64,000 bases of DNA from Ancylobacter defluvii. Its GTDB lineage: Bacteria > Pseudomonadota > Alphaproteobacteria > Rhizobiales > Xanthobacteraceae. Under the pieces are notes generated by a model. That model was given only the letters and a program-made list of their open reading frames with translations. It searched no databases and was not told the DNA's origin. Positions within the stretch are counted from its first letter, which is position 1. Each line of letters begins with the position of its first letter. Shown piece after piece: positions 17,687 to 26,923 of the stretch. The stretch spans positions 331,576 to 395,575 of the forward strand of contig NZ_JAHBGD010000002.1 in the NCBI RefSeq assembly GCF_018390605.1, given 5' to 3'. A program made the position numbers and the translations under genes.

Positions 17687-18208
17687 TCAGCGGGTGCGCC
17701 AGTCCACCAGCGTCACCGCTGCCGCATGGGCCTCGACGAAATCGGCGATGGTGTCGGTGGCATCGAGCTCGATCACCGGCAGATTCACACCGGGCAGCGG
17801 CTCGTCCGAGGCGATGGCGGCGATGAACGGGTCGTCCGGATGCAGGAACGGCCGGTCCACCTCCGCGCGGTGGATCTCGATCTTCGGGTGCCGGTCGCGC
17901 TTGAAGCCCTCCACCAGCACCAGGTCGACCGGGGCGAGATGGGCGATCAGCTCCGGCAGCTCCGGCTCCGGCGCGCCGCGCAGCTCATGCATCAGCGCCC
18001 AGCGCACCGAGGAGGCGACAAGCACCTCGCTGGCGCCCACGACGCGATGCGTGTGCGAATCCTTGCCCGGCGTGTCGACGTCGAATTCGTGATGCGCGTG
18101 CTTGATGGTCGAGACCTTCAGCCCCCGTCCGACCAGCACCGGAATCAGCCGGGCGAGCAGCGTCGTTTTGCCCGCGCCGCTCCAGCCGGCGAAACCCATT
18201 ACGCGCAT
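17687..18208 (-). CDS. mobB: Molybdopterin-guanine dinucleotide biosynthesis adaptor MobB
   Basis: A 173-residue GTPase-like protein, the partner of MobA. It has the P-loop GWSGAGKTTLLARL at residues 8-21, STIKHAHHEFDVDTPGKDSH with the family's histidines, and VLVEGFKRDRHPKIEIHR near the middle. GGAGG precedes the ATG at 18208 by about six bases. It is divergent from the TusA-like gene. Confidence 0.95.
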   Translation of the reverse strand: MRVMGFAGWSGAGKTTLLARLIPVLVGRGLKVSTIKHAHHEFDVDTPGKDSHTHRVVGASEVLVASSVRWALMHELRGAPEPELPELIAHLAPVDLVLVEGFKRDRHPKIEIHRAEVDRPFLHPDDPFIAAIASDEPLPGVNLPVIELDATDTIADFVEAHAAAVTLVDWRTR

Positions 18209-18285
18209 GATTTCCTCCGTTTCCCGGCCTTCAGTCTTGCCGGGTTCGCGCCCCCGCCTTAAGCGAAGCCGCAGGAGTGACCTTG

Positions 18286-18576
18286 ATGCCTGTCGATGCC
18301 GATCCCGGCAAGCCCGGTTCCGAACAGCCTGATTCCGATCAGCCTGATTCCGATCTGCCCCGGCTCCTCGACCTGAAGGGGCTGAAATGCCCGCTGCCGG
18401 CGCTGCACACCCGCCGGGCGCTGGAGCGCGCCACGCCGGGCCAGCGCTTCGAGGTGGTCTGCACCGATCCGATGGCGGTGATCGACATCCCGCATCTGGT
18501 CCGCCAGCTCGGCGATATCGTGGAATCCAGCGAACGCCGCGCCGTCGAGCTGGTCTTCCGCATCCGCAAGGCCTGA
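18286..18576 (+). CDS. TusA-family sulfurtransferase-like protein
   Basis: A 96-residue protein of the TusA/SirA family, small sulfur carriers that pass persulfide sulfur to tRNA thiolation or cofactor pathways. The CPxP motif with its reactive cysteine is present as LKGLKCPLPALHTRRAL. The N-terminal 25 residues are acidic and contain a short repeat (QPDSD twice, from a 12-bp DNA repeat) not seen in E. coli TusA. ATG 18286 is chosen because GCAGGAG ends eight bases upstream; a GTG at 18277 is alternative. Its placement beside mob genes fits sulfur supply to molybdenum cofactor enzymes, but that is inference. Confidence 0.88.
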   Translation: MPVDADPGKPGSEQPDSDQPDSDLPRLLDLKGLKCPLPALHTRRALERATPGQRFEVVCTDPMAVIDIPHLVRQLGDIVESSERRAVELVFRIRKA

Positions 18577-18579
18577 GGT

Positions 18580-18873
18580 TCAGCCCGCGTCGCGCCAGTC
18601 GAAGGGCAGCGGCGCCTCGCGGAAGGCGAAGCGGTCGAGATGGCGGGCGACCACGCCCTTCATCCGCTCCAGCGTCTCCGCATCGACCGCCTCCAGCCGC
18701 ACGCCGAGCCCCGCCGCATCGGCATGCAAGGTGGCGACGGTGTTTTCCGGCAGCACGATCCGCCCGTCCTCCGGGGTGAAGCTGACCTCGAACTTGTGCG
18801 CCCAGTGCTTGCAGAGCTGCTGCAGATAGCGGCTGGCATGGGCGGTCGGCACGGTGGCGGAACTGATCGACAT
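18580..18873 (-). CDS. DUF2218 domain-containing protein
   Basis: A 97-residue protein with the DUF2218 pattern: ASRYLQQLCKHWAHKFEV near the start, then IVLPENTVATLHADAAGL and a C-terminal HLDRFAFREAPLPFDW. Members are often encoded near siderophore or metal-related genes, but no biochemical role is established. The ATG at 18873 is taken as start because upstream in-frame sequence is unlike the family. It converges on the TusA-like gene with three bases between stops. Confidence 0.85.
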   Translation of the reverse strand: MSISSATVPTAHASRYLQQLCKHWAHKFEVSFTPEDGRIVLPENTVATLHADAAGLGVRLEAVDAETLERMKGVVARHLDRFAFREAPLPFDWRDAG

Positions 18874-18962
18874 GGCTTTCGGCTCACATATGGATCGAAG
18901 GCAACTCTCTAATACGCTGATTCCAAATGAGCCACTGGCACGGACCGCCCTCACCGGACCGT

Positions 18963-18986
18963 GACCGCGCCGACCTCGGCGCGGTC
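18963..18986. other. Perfect GC-rich hairpin, possible terminator of the cyclase gene
   Basis: Arms GACCGCGCCGA and TCGGCGCGGTC pair perfectly across a two-base centre. It lies about 45 bp beyond the stop of the leftward cyclase gene and upstream of the DUF2218 gene. No T-run follows on either strand, so an intrinsic terminator role is uncertain. Confidence 0.45.
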
Positions 18987-19029
18987 GGGAAGCGAGGGCC
19001 GGCCAGCGCCCGCCTTCCGGCCCCTCCGC

Positions 19030-19962
19030 TCACGGCGTCGGCCGGAACACCCCGTTGGCGTCGCGCTTCAGCGGTGCCGCCTGCGTCGGCAGCGGCGCGC
19101 CGGGCGCGTCGAGCACCGAGACGCCCTCCTTCCAGTCCGCCGGCGCGATGGCGACGTAGCGGGCATAGCCGCCCGAGCCGCCGAGCGGCTTGGCGAAGCC
19201 GATGGTCACCAGCGCCCCGCTCTCCGGCACCTTGTCGAGATTGGCGACGCCCTCGGCCTGAGCGAAATTATTGTGCATCAGCCAGTGCTCGCCCTCGAGC
19301 GTCGGCGTGGTGTCGGTGTCCAGCGGCTCGTGGCCGTGGAACAGGATCTTGCGCTCGAGATGCAGGAATTTCAGCGCCGCAAGGCCGACGCCCGGAAACG
19401 GCTTCTTGTTGAAGCGCTCGCGGTCCGCCCATTTCTTGTACCAGTCCGAGCGCACGAACACGACCGCGCCTTCCGGGATGCGGCCATGGGTCTTCTCCCA
19501 TTCCTCGATATCCGCCACGCCGAGGTGGTAGCCCTCGTCCTTCGCCACCTTGCCGGAGATGTCGATCACCGCCAGCGGCCGGATGGCGAAGCTCGCCGGC
19601 AGGTCGGAGATGGTGGCGCCCTTGGGGTTCCAGTGCGAGGGCGGGTCGAGCTGGGTGCCGTACTGGTCGGTGGTCAGCTCATAGGCCGAGGCGACGAAGC
19701 CGTGCTTCTCATAGGTGAATTCCTCGCCCTTCTTCACATAGCCCTCGATGTCCTGCCCGGCGACCGCCGGCTTGAACACCGCATTGCCGAAGCCCGGCCA
19801 CACCGGCTGCACCGGCTCGAAGGCATGGGTGAGGTCGATATATTTGGCGCCCTTCAGCGATTGCTCGTAGAGCTTCCACAGCGGCGGCTCCTCGGCGCGG
19901 GCGGCGATGCCCCCGGTCAGCACGACCAGCGCGACCAATGCCGCGGTCTTCATGCACGTCAT
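19030..19962 (-). CDS. Exported cyclase-family protein (kynurenine formamidase-like)
   Basis: A 310-residue member of the cyclase/KynB-like metal hydrolase family with a signal peptide (MTCMKTAALVALVVLTGGIA, cleavage near ARA-EE), so it should act in the periplasm. The family core begins KYIDLTHAFEPVQPVWPGF. The metal-binding motif, usually HxGTHxDxPxH, appears as YGTQLDPPSHW, with Gln replacing the central His, a variant I recall from a distinct subfamily. FVRSDWYKKW and LHGHEPLDTD-like blocks follow. GGAGG lies six bases before the ATG at 19962. Substrate is unknown. Confidence 0.87.
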   Translation of the reverse strand: MTCMKTAALVALVVLTGGIAARAEEPPLWKLYEQSLKGAKYIDLTHAFEPVQPVWPGFGNAVFKPAVAGQDIEGYVKKGEEFTYEKHGFVASAYELTTDQYGTQLDPPSHWNPKGATISDLPASFAIRPLAVIDISGKVAKDEGYHLGVADIEEWEKTHGRIPEGAVVFVRSDWYKKWADRERFNKKPFPGVGLAALKFLHLERKILFHGHEPLDTDTTPTLEGEHWLMHNNFAQAEGVANLDKVPESGALVTIGFAKPLGGSGGYARYVAIAPADWKEGVSVLDAPGAPLPTQAAPLKRDANGVFRPTP

Positions 19963-20131
19963 GTCCAGCCTCCAGCGGTCAGCGTCGATCGACGCGCCCA
20001 ACCTCCGGCCTTTTGCCGCGGCGCACAAGACATGCCGGCGCGACATGGGCGGCCTGCCATGTGTGGGGCGCGCGCCGAATCCGGCGCCGCGCCCAAACCC
20101 CCACGTCCAAACGCCCACGTCCAAACGCAAA

Positions 20132-20163
20132 AGCCGGCGGGATCGGTCACGACCCCGCCGGCT
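20132..20163 (-). terminator. Rho-independent terminator downstream of the Hint-domain gene
   Basis: On the minus strand AGCCGGCGGG pairs with CCCGCCGGCT (one internal mismatch plus a further TCG/CGA stem around a four-base loop), followed by TTTTGCGTTT. It begins 17 bp past the stop of the Hint gene. A 14-bp direct duplication (CCCACGTCCAAACG) lies just beyond it, at about 20099-20128. Confidence 0.85.
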
Positions 20164-20179
20164 CGCATGGTCAGCGTTT

Positions 20180-21793
20180 TCAGGCGGCGCGGGCGATCCG
20201 CTTCGCCGCAGCCTTCGACCAGTAGCGCAGCGAACCGCTATCGATGGTGAGGGTCACCGTCACCGGCCCGTTCAGCCCGGTGAACAGCGAGGCTGGCATC
20301 AGGGCCGCCTGCGAGGTCCAGCGGCGCTGGCCGCCCTGATGCCGATGCATGGGGTGGAAGCCGGTAAGCGCGGCATGGTCGAGCGGGATGTCGCGGACCG
20401 AAGCGCCGGCGCGCAGTTCGATGCCGGTAACCCCGACCCCGACCACGTCAAGGCTGCGCGTCGCATTGTCGACGCCGTCGCGCAGCACGGTGGTGCGTGA
20501 CAGCAGCAGCAGGCCACCGGCCGGCAGCGTCTCCAGGGTGAAGCTGTAGCGCCCCTCGGACGACACGTCCGGCCGGATCTCGCCACCGTTGCACAGCAGG
20601 CGCAGGCCGCTGTCGGTCTTGCGCACCAGGCCGGTCAGGCTTTCCGCGCGGGCGAAGAGGCGGCGGCGCAGCTTGTTCAGCCGGGGGCCGTTGCGCAGCA
20701 CCTCGAAGCCGCATGCGGCGCGGGCCTGCCGGGTCAGTTCCCGGCGCTCCTCCTGGAAGCTGGGGCGCAGCTGGGTGACGACCCGGCTCTCGCCGTCGAA
20801 CATGGCGCGGTTGCCGGTGTCCAGATAGGATTCGGTCGGCGTGCCTTCGGCCAGGATGACGTCGAAGCGGTCGAGTTCGACGTGGAAATACTCGATCTTC
20901 TCCATCGAGAAGTCCTGCACGATGGTCTTGCCGTTCACCAGCAGCACCGCCGGCACCAGGGCACCGTCGAGATACATGTGGTGCTGCGGCGAGACCACCA
21001 GCTCGCGATGCGGCTGTCCCTTGCCGAGCGCGCCCTTGCGGATACGGATCGGCATCGCCTCGATGCGCTTGGCCTCGGGGATGGCACGGACGCGCAGCGT
21101 ACGATGGCCGATCCACTTCACCGCGACGCTGCGGCCGTCATGGGTGAGCACGAGGTCGCCGGCCTTGAGGTTCTCGACCGCGGTCTCTCCTTCCGGCGTG
21201 GCGATCATGGTGCCGCGCAGGAAGCAGGCATAGCCGACGGTGCCGGTCTCGGGATCGAAGATGAAATCGGCGGGATTGAAGCTGCCCGACAGCGTCACCG
21301 AGGACAGGATCGCGGTGTACCACTCGCTCTGCACCTGCACCGCCTGAAGGGTGAAGGTGCCGTCGCCATTATCGATGGTGCGGAATTCGGTAATGTCGGC
21401 ATCGCTGAAATGCAGCACGTCGCCCGTGGCGAAGCCCTGGATGTCGAGGCTGGTTATGCCGCCGGGCAGCCGCAGGGTGCCATCGCCGGTGCCGGTGAAA
21501 ATGACCTTCTGGCCGTCGATGCCGCCGCCGCCGCCCGCGGCGATGGAGAAGTCCAGCGTCGAGGCGCCGTCGATCTGGAAGGTGACATTCGAGCCGCCGG
21601 TCCAGCCGGTGTTCGTAAAGGTCGCTCCACCCGTGACCTTGATCAGTGAATTGCTGCCTGGATCAAGATAAGCGGTCGATATGGAAGCGCCATCAACGAT
21701 CAGCGTCGAGCTGCTTCCAAGGAAAATACCTCCGTAGGAGGCATTGGTGTTGACGGTTGTCGTCGCGCCACTGGCTACATTCAGGTCGGCCAT
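20180..21793 (-). CDS. Hint-domain protein with repetitive beta-rich N-terminus
   Basis: A 537-residue protein. Residues 1-185 are rich in Gly, Ser, Thr and Asn and resemble a short beta-helix/adhesin segment (TLIVDGASISTAYLDPGSN, ITSLDIQGFATGDVLHFSD). A Hint_2-type domain then starts at ACFLRGTMIATPEGETAVE, with GDLVLTHDGR and the histidine block VVSPQHHMYLDG. In Hint proteins the leading cysteine drives self-cleavage or ester transfer. The last 180 residues carry no recognised domain. There is no N-terminal signal peptide, so export would need a type I system. Families like this occur in Acetobacteraceae and Rhodobacterales; the function is unknown. Confidence 0.85.
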   Translation of the reverse strand: MADLNVASGATTTVNTNASYGGIFLGSSSTLIVDGASISTAYLDPGSNSLIKVTGGATFTNTGWTGGSNVTFQIDGASTLDFSIAAGGGGGIDGQKVIFTGTGDGTLRLPGGITSLDIQGFATGDVLHFSDADITEFRTIDNGDGTFTLQAVQVQSEWYTAILSSVTLSGSFNPADFIFDPETGTVGYACFLRGTMIATPEGETAVENLKAGDLVLTHDGRSVAVKWIGHRTLRVRAIPEAKRIEAMPIRIRKGALGKGQPHRELVVSPQHHMYLDGALVPAVLLVNGKTIVQDFSMEKIEYFHVELDRFDVILAEGTPTESYLDTGNRAMFDGESRVVTQLRPSFQEERRELTRQARAACGFEVLRNGPRLNKLRRRLFARAESLTGLVRKTDSGLRLLCNGGEIRPDVSSEGRYSFTLETLPAGGLLLLSRTTVLRDGVDNATRSLDVVGVGVTGIELRAGASVRDIPLDHAALTGFHPMHRHQGGQRRWTSQAALMPASLFTGLNGPVTVTLTIDSGSLRYWSKAAAKRIARAA

Positions 21794-22085
21794 TTTCCTC
21801 GCCCACGTTTCTGGAATTCGTCACCCACCGCCGTCTTAGAAGCCGCGCGGGGTGATCGCCGTCCAAATCGCGAAGAAACGCAGACAAAATACGCATGAAT
21901 TGATTTTAATTTGAAATTATTTCCGCGCGGTTAACCCGCACGGTCGCCCCACACGCTTTTTGAGCGTCGGCTCCGGCATGATCGGGTGATGAAACTGGCC
22001 GGAAAGGGCGGCAGCGCAATCGAGCGCCTGAGTCGGTGGCGAGCCTCGGCCGGTGGCGGAATGTCGGCTCCTGCGGACGACGTCG

Positions 22086-23078
22086 TCAGTCCGCCGAAGG
22101 CAGCACCTGGTGCGGCGCATAGCCGAACAGCGCGCGAAACTCGGCGGCGAAGCGGCCGAGATTGCTGAAATGCAGCGCCACCGCCGCTTCCGTCACATTG
22201 CGGTAATGGCCGGAGCGCAGCCGCGCTTCCGCCGCCTCCAGGCGCAGCTTCTTCGCCATGCCCATCGGCGTGGTGCCGAGATGCTTGCGGAACACCAGCT
22301 GCAGCTGGCGCGGGCTGCAGCCGGCACCGATGGCGATGGCCTCCAGCGTCAGCGGCTGCTCCAGATTGGCGTGTATGTAATCCAGCGCACGATTGACATG
22401 CTGCGGCTGCCCGCCCTGGCTGGCCTGCCGCAGCTGGTCGCTCAGCGAATGCGGCACATGCAGCAGCAGCAGGCTGGTCATCACATCCTGATATTGCCGC
22501 ATCAGCAGATCGCGTACCGGCGGCGGGGTAGTCTCCGGCAAGGCGCCGATATCCTCGATCACCCGCTGGGCCAAATGGCGCAGGCCATGGCCGGGATGCA
22601 ATTCCGACAGCAATTGCGCATCGAAGCTCGGCCCATCGGCCGGCAGGTGGAAATGCCGGCCGAGCACGTCGACGACCAGCTCCGCCGGGAAGCTCAGGAA
22701 CAGCGTCGACGAGCCGGAGCCGCGCCAGATCAGGCTGCCCGGCCGGTAGGGAGTGACCAGCATCTCGTTTTCGGCCATCACCATCCGCCGGCTGCCGGGC
22801 GGCTCCAGCACCAGCCCCTTGGCGAGGGTGAAGCCGATCACCGCCAGCGCCTGCGGCGCCGCCCCCGGCTGGTGATCGGTACGCGACCAGCCATTGTAGT
22901 GGCGCTCGGTCTCGATCAGGCGGATGGCGCCGACCTGCCGCGCCAGCAGGGTCATGCTCACCGGCTCGCCGTCGGCCGGCTCGATATGCCGCGTTTCCCA
23001 GGGGAACAGCGTGTCGAGGGCGTCGCTCACCGGATCAAGGCCGGAAATGTGCTGCGCGTCGGCGTCGGCTGCGGTCAT
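22086..23078 (-). CDS. AraC-family transcriptional regulator
   Basis: A 330-residue regulator. The C-terminal 110 residues contain two helix-turn-helix motifs of the AraC/XylS family: LTLEAIAIGAGCSPRQLQLV and NVTEAAVALHFSNLGRFAAE, followed by FRALFGYAPHQVLPS. The N-terminal 200 residues resemble the AraC-binding-like domain of the group exemplified by CbdS/FeaR-type regulators of aromatic metabolism. No target operon lies beside it: the Hint gene is downstream and a long untranslated stretch upstream. Effector and regulon are unknown. Confidence 0.9.
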   Translation of the reverse strand: MTAADADAQHISGLDPVSDALDTLFPWETRHIEPADGEPVSMTLLARQVGAIRLIETERHYNGWSRTDHQPGAAPQALAVIGFTLAKGLVLEPPGSRRMVMAENEMLVTPYRPGSLIWRGSGSSTLFLSFPAELVVDVLGRHFHLPADGPSFDAQLLSELHPGHGLRHLAQRVIEDIGALPETTPPPVRDLLMRQYQDVMTSLLLLHVPHSLSDQLRQASQGGQPQHVNRALDYIHANLEQPLTLEAIAIGAGCSPRQLQLVFRKHLGTTPMGMAKKLRLEAAEARLRSGHYRNVTEAAVALHFSNLGRFAAEFRALFGYAPHQVLPSAD

Positions 23079-24025
23079 GCCCGCCCTCCGGTGCGCCGGC
23101 CTGTCGCCCGCGCGCCCTCCCGCGCCGGTATGGCACGACCGCGACGCCAGCCACGGTTCTTCGGGAACCGCAGATCGCTCCGCTCCAGCCTGACGAACGC
23201 ATCCGCGGTCGCCAGGCGATCAGGATCACGACCGCTGCCGCGCCGTTGCGGCAGGGACCGGCGCTGTCCACTCCTTGCGGGGAGCCGCGTCGGATGAGGC
23301 ACCGTACGCACCACTTCTCCTTCGGGGCGACCGATCAGCAAGGCGGGAAAGCGAGCTTCACGCGCCTGTGCCGATTTCGACGCCCGACAACCACCGGCCG
23401 CATCGCCGACGATTTGCATGGAGAGGTAATATTGCAGGGCTGACGCGGGAATGCAGCTTGATTCTTGCGGCTGGCCTTCGCCTCGCATTCTTGTGCTCGC
23501 CGCTTGCCGGCGACGTCGGACCTGGCATCAGCGTCGCACGCGCCGCGCCTGGTCGGCGCCCGCGGCCGGCACGCACGGTCTCGGCTTAGCTCAAGACCTC
23601 CATGCATGGGGCTGCGAGAAGACGCCACCCTCCAGCCCGCCGCGCTCCCACATTGAAGATCCGCCCGCTCCGGCCGGCTCGCTGAATGGCCCGCATGTGC
23701 AGGGCCGATCAGCCGGAGGTGCCAGCCTCTTCAACATGCGCGACGAGGACCGCCGGACGACGACGCACTGGGCTTGCGCGGCGGCGGCGCATATTCACGC
23801 GGCGCACAGCCCCTCCACGCGCGACGGCGCAAGAATCACGATGGAGGCCGAACCCGGAGCGAGAAACGACACAGGGAATCGTGGATGGATAAAGACGAGC
23901 TACGCCGTGGGATTTTGTCCCCACGCAGCATGATTTCGCACCACGATCCGTCGCTTCGCGCAGAACCAGAGCTGGTCTGACGATTGAGAAGATATTTTAA
24001 AGCTTCGAACTTCGCTTCAAATGAC
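23079..24025. other. Long intergenic region without a supported gene
   Basis: About 950 bp between the AraC gene and tRNA-Thr. The open frames here have no family resemblance, poor start sites and amino-acid content typical of GC-rich non-coding DNA. I see no tRNA, hairpin with T-run, or repeat. It becomes AT-richer toward 23980-24020, next to the tRNA 3' end. Confidence 0.5.
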
Positions 24026-24100
<75 letters not shown>

Positions 24101-24463
24101 CCGCCGGGGAGGTGGCTCCCCGAAAGCGGGGCGACGTTTGCCACAGCCGGCCCCGGGGCGCAAGCCCGGTGTGCAGTCATTCACACTCCCTTCGCCGCCC
24201 CTCCCCAATTCACCCACCCGCCACCAGCTCCCGACACCTCGCCCCCCTGCCTCGCCCCCATGCCTCGGCCCAACGCCCCTCCCCGACCATGGCCGCTGTT
24301 CCCCACGCCTTCAGCGGACCAACCCGTCCGCTCCCTTGCCCCCGCGCTGCCGCGTCGGCCTCCGCCGCCACATCCCCCTCGATCGCGCATGCCCCGCCCC
24401 AGCGCCGACTGGACAGCGCCGCCCCGGCGATGCGAAACACCAGGGCGATCCATTGCCGTGGGA
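24101..24463. other. Intergenic region, proline/arginine-rich noise
   Basis: About 360 bp between tRNA-Thr and the small gene before murA. It is very C-rich on the plus strand, so frames translate to Pro/Arg/Ser noise. It probably includes the tRNA promoter near 24101-24150; I see no clear consensus boxes. Confidence 0.5.
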
Positions 24464-24667
24464 ATGCCGCCGATGCGCCGCAAGGACGATGCCGAAGCCG
24501 AGGAGCGCGCCCGGCGCCTCGCCGCCGCGCTGCGGGAAAACCTCAAGCGTCGCAAGGCGCAGTCGCGCGGCCGCGACGCCGCCGGCACGCCGCCGCCCCC
24601 CTCCGATACCCCCGCCACCGCCGAGGCGCCCTCCCCGCTATCCCCCGCCGGCGAGGCCGAGGACTGA
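24464..24667 (+). CDS. Small charged protein upstream of murA
   Basis: A 67-residue protein with a basic/acidic helical N-terminal half (MRRKDDAEAEERARRLAAAL, then RENLKRRKAQSRGRD) and a Pro/Ala-rich tail. Short proteins with RENLKRRKAQ-like sequences lie just before murA in other Rhizobiales genomes as I recall, annotated as hypothetical. A second ATG nine bases later (24473) is possible. The function is unknown; the lysine/arginine helix could bind nucleic acid. Confidence 0.65.
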   Translation: MPPMRRKDDAEAEERARRLAAALRENLKRRKAQSRGRDAAGTPPPPSDTPATAEAPSPLSPAGEAED

Positions 24668-24821
24668 CGCCGGCCTCCGGCGAATTGTCTCGCCGCCCGG
24701 CACGCGCTATGGCTGACGGTCAACGCGGGGGGCCGCAGCGTGAATCGCGCGCTCTCCCTCATGAGAACCACTGCCGCCGCGAGCGCTCCCTTTGCGTCGC
24801 CCGGCGAGGAGCACGACATAG

Positions 24822-26111
24822 ATGGACCGCATCCGCATCGTCGGCGGCAATCCGCTCAACGGATCGATTCCGATCTCCGGCGCCAAGAACGCCGCGCTGC
24901 CGCTGATGATCGCCGGCCTGCTCACCGACGAGAAGCTGGTGCTGGAGAACGTGCCGCGCCTCGCCGATGTCGCGCTGCTGCAGCGTATCCTCGGCAATCA
25001 CGGCATCGACATCACGGTGAACGGCAAGCGCCGTGGCGACGATGCCTATGCCGGCCAGACGCTGGAGATCGACGCCCGCGTCATCGTCGACACCACCGCC
25101 CCCTATGATCTCGTCTCGCGGATGCGGGCGAGCTTCTGGGTCATCGGCCCGCTGCTGGCCCGCATGGGCCAGGCCAAGGTGTCGCTGCCGGGCGGCTGCG
25201 CCATCGGCACGAGGCCGGTGGATTTCCATCTCGACGCGCTGCGCGCGCTCGGCGCCGAGATCGAGATCGACGCCGGCTATGTGCTCGCCCGCGCGCCGAA
25301 GGGGCTGAAGGGCGCGCGCATCGTGTTCCCCAAAGTGTCGGTCGGCGCCACCCACACCGCCATCATGGCGGCGAGCCTCGCCGATGGCGAGACCATCCTC
25401 GAGAACGCCGCCTGCGAGCCGGAAGTCGTCGACCTCGCCGACTGCATCAACGCCATGGGCGGGCGCATCGAGGGCCAGGGCAGCCCCACCGTGCGCATCC
25501 TCGGCGTGCCGCGCCTGAAGGGCGCCCGCCACGCCGTGCTGCCCGACCGCATAGAGACCGGCACCTATGCGATGGCGGTGGCGATGACCGGCGGCGACGT
25601 GCTGCTGTCCGGCGCCCGCGCCGATCTGCTCGATTCGGCGCTCGACACGCTGCGCCAGGCCGGGGCGGAGCTCACGGTCTCCAATGAGGGCCTGCGGGTG
25701 AAGCGCAACGGCGCCGGCATTTCGCCGGTCGAGGTCTCGACGGCGCCGTTCCCCGGCTTCCCCACCGACCTTCAGGCGCAGCTGATGGCGCTCACCACCC
25801 GCGCCGCCGGCACCTCGAAGATCACCGAGACCATCTTCGAGAACCGCTTCATGCATGTGCAGGAACTGGCCCGCTTCGGCGCCAGGATCCACCTCGACGG
25901 CGACACCGCCACCATCGAGGGCGTGGAGCGCCTCACCGGCGCCCCGGTGATGGCGACCGACCTGCGCGCCTCGGTGTCGCTGGTCATCGGCGCGCTGGCG
26001 GCCGAGGGCGAGAGCATGATCCACCGCGTCTACCATCTCGACCGCGGCTTCGAGCGGCTGGAGGAGAAGCTCTCCGCCTGCGGGGCGCAGATCGAGCGGA
26101 TCGCCGGCTGA
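24822..26111 (+). CDS. murA: UDP-N-acetylglucosamine 1-carboxyvinyltransferase MurA
   Basis: A complete 429-residue MurA, which transfers enolpyruvate from PEP to UDP-GlcNAc in the first committed step of peptidoglycan synthesis. The start [20 protein letters not shown] with [11 protein letters not shown] is diagnostic. The catalytic cysteine sits in [16 protein letters not shown] near residue 125, so fosfomycin sensitivity at this position is expected from the family. It heads the murA-DUF2948-hisD-UPF0262 series conserved in Rhizobiales. Confidence 0.98.
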   Translation: MDRIRIVGGNPLNGSIPISGAKNAALPLMIAGLLTDEKLVLENVPRLADVALLQRILGNHGIDITVNGKRRGDDAYAGQTLEIDARVIVDTTAPYDLVSRMRASFWVIGPLLARMGQAKVSLPGGCAIGTRPVDFHLDALRALGAEIEIDAGYVLARAPKGLKGARIVFPKVSVGATHTAIMAASLADGETILENAACEPEVVDLADCINAMGGRIEGQGSPTVRILGVPRLKGARHAVLPDRIETGTYAMAVAMTGGDVLLSGARADLLDSALDTLRQAGAELTVSNEGLRVKRNGAGISPVEVSTAPFPGFPTDLQAQLMALTTRAAGTSKITETIFENRFMHVQELARFGARIHLDGDTATIEGVERLTGAPVMATDLRASVSLVIGALAAEGESMIHRVYHLDRGFERLEEKLSACGAQIERIAG

Positions 26112-26217
26112 GCCGTTAGCCGCGCCGTCCCGGCGGCGCCGGTTGCGGCCGATGCCCACTTGAAGCCGGCGGGCGGCGGCGCCATCTGTGCGCCGTGAGC
26201 CACACGGAGAACGAGAA

Positions 26218-26724
26218 ATGGGCAGCGGCCTCAAGCTGATTGCGCTCGACGACGAAGATCTCGCCGTCCTGTCGGTGCATCTCCAGGATGCGGTGGTGAC
26301 GGTCGGCGACATGACCTTCCAGCCCGGCGACCATCGTTTCGTCATGCTCGCCAGCCGGTTCGACTGGGAAACCGCGGTGCAGAAGGAGTTGCTGGCGGAA
26401 GGCGCGGGAGCGGGCGAGGGCTCCGGCCCGCTCGATCTCGGCCCCTCCGGCAAGGCGCCGTCGGGTTGCGTGCGCCGCCGCGCCGGCATCCGCTTCGAGC
26501 ATGTGCTGGCGGCACGGGTGCGCGGCATCGATCTGAAGCGCAAGCGCGACGTGCTGAACCTGCTGCTCGTCACCTTCGAGCCCAGCAACTCGCCGTCCGG
26601 CACCGTGACCTTCACCTTCTCCGGTGGCGGCCAGCTTCAGCTCACGGTGGATTGCCTGGAAGCCGGCGTCGAGGATCTCGGCCCCGCCTGGGACGCCAAG
26701 GGCACCCCCTGCCACGACGCCTGA
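26218..26724 (+). CDS. DUF2948 family protein
   Basis: A 168-residue protein of the alphaproteobacterial DUF2948 family, function unknown. Typical stretches are LKLIALDDEDLAVLSVHLQD near the start, FVMLASRFDWE, GIRFEHVLAARVRGID and VDCLEAGVEDLGPAWDAKG at the end. GGAGAACGAG precedes the ATG at 26218. It follows murA by 106 bp as in many Rhizobiales, but hisD, usually next, is displaced by a gene on the opposite strand. Confidence 0.9.
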   Translation: MGSGLKLIALDDEDLAVLSVHLQDAVVTVGDMTFQPGDHRFVMLASRFDWETAVQKELLAEGAGAGEGSGPLDLGPSGKAPSGCVRRRAGIRFEHVLAARVRGIDLKRKRDVLNLLLVTFEPSNSPSGTVTFTFSGGGQLQLTVDCLEAGVEDLGPAWDAKGTPCHDA

Positions 26725-26923
26725 GGCTGACGCCCCCTTGGCGACGAGGCCGGCGGGGGCGGCCCGGCACCGAAATTCACTCGCCCCTCTGCCCGTCCCT
26801 GCGCTCGGCCGCGCCGCGCCCGAAGCGCCGACAAATTGCCGCGAACACGACAGGGCGGCCACACCCTGCCATCACGCCGACTGGCCTTCACACATCGTCT
26901 GGCGACACCGCCTTCGGCAGCCC

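Noticed and set aside
23451..23933. A 160-residue open frame in the gap before tRNA-Thr
   Set aside because: No plausible start context, no family similarity, and amino-acid composition typical of GC-rich non-coding DNA.
24138..24716. Pro/Arg-rich frames between tRNA-Thr and murA
   Set aside because: They result from a C-rich stretch; only the last part (from 24464) has the style of a real small protein.
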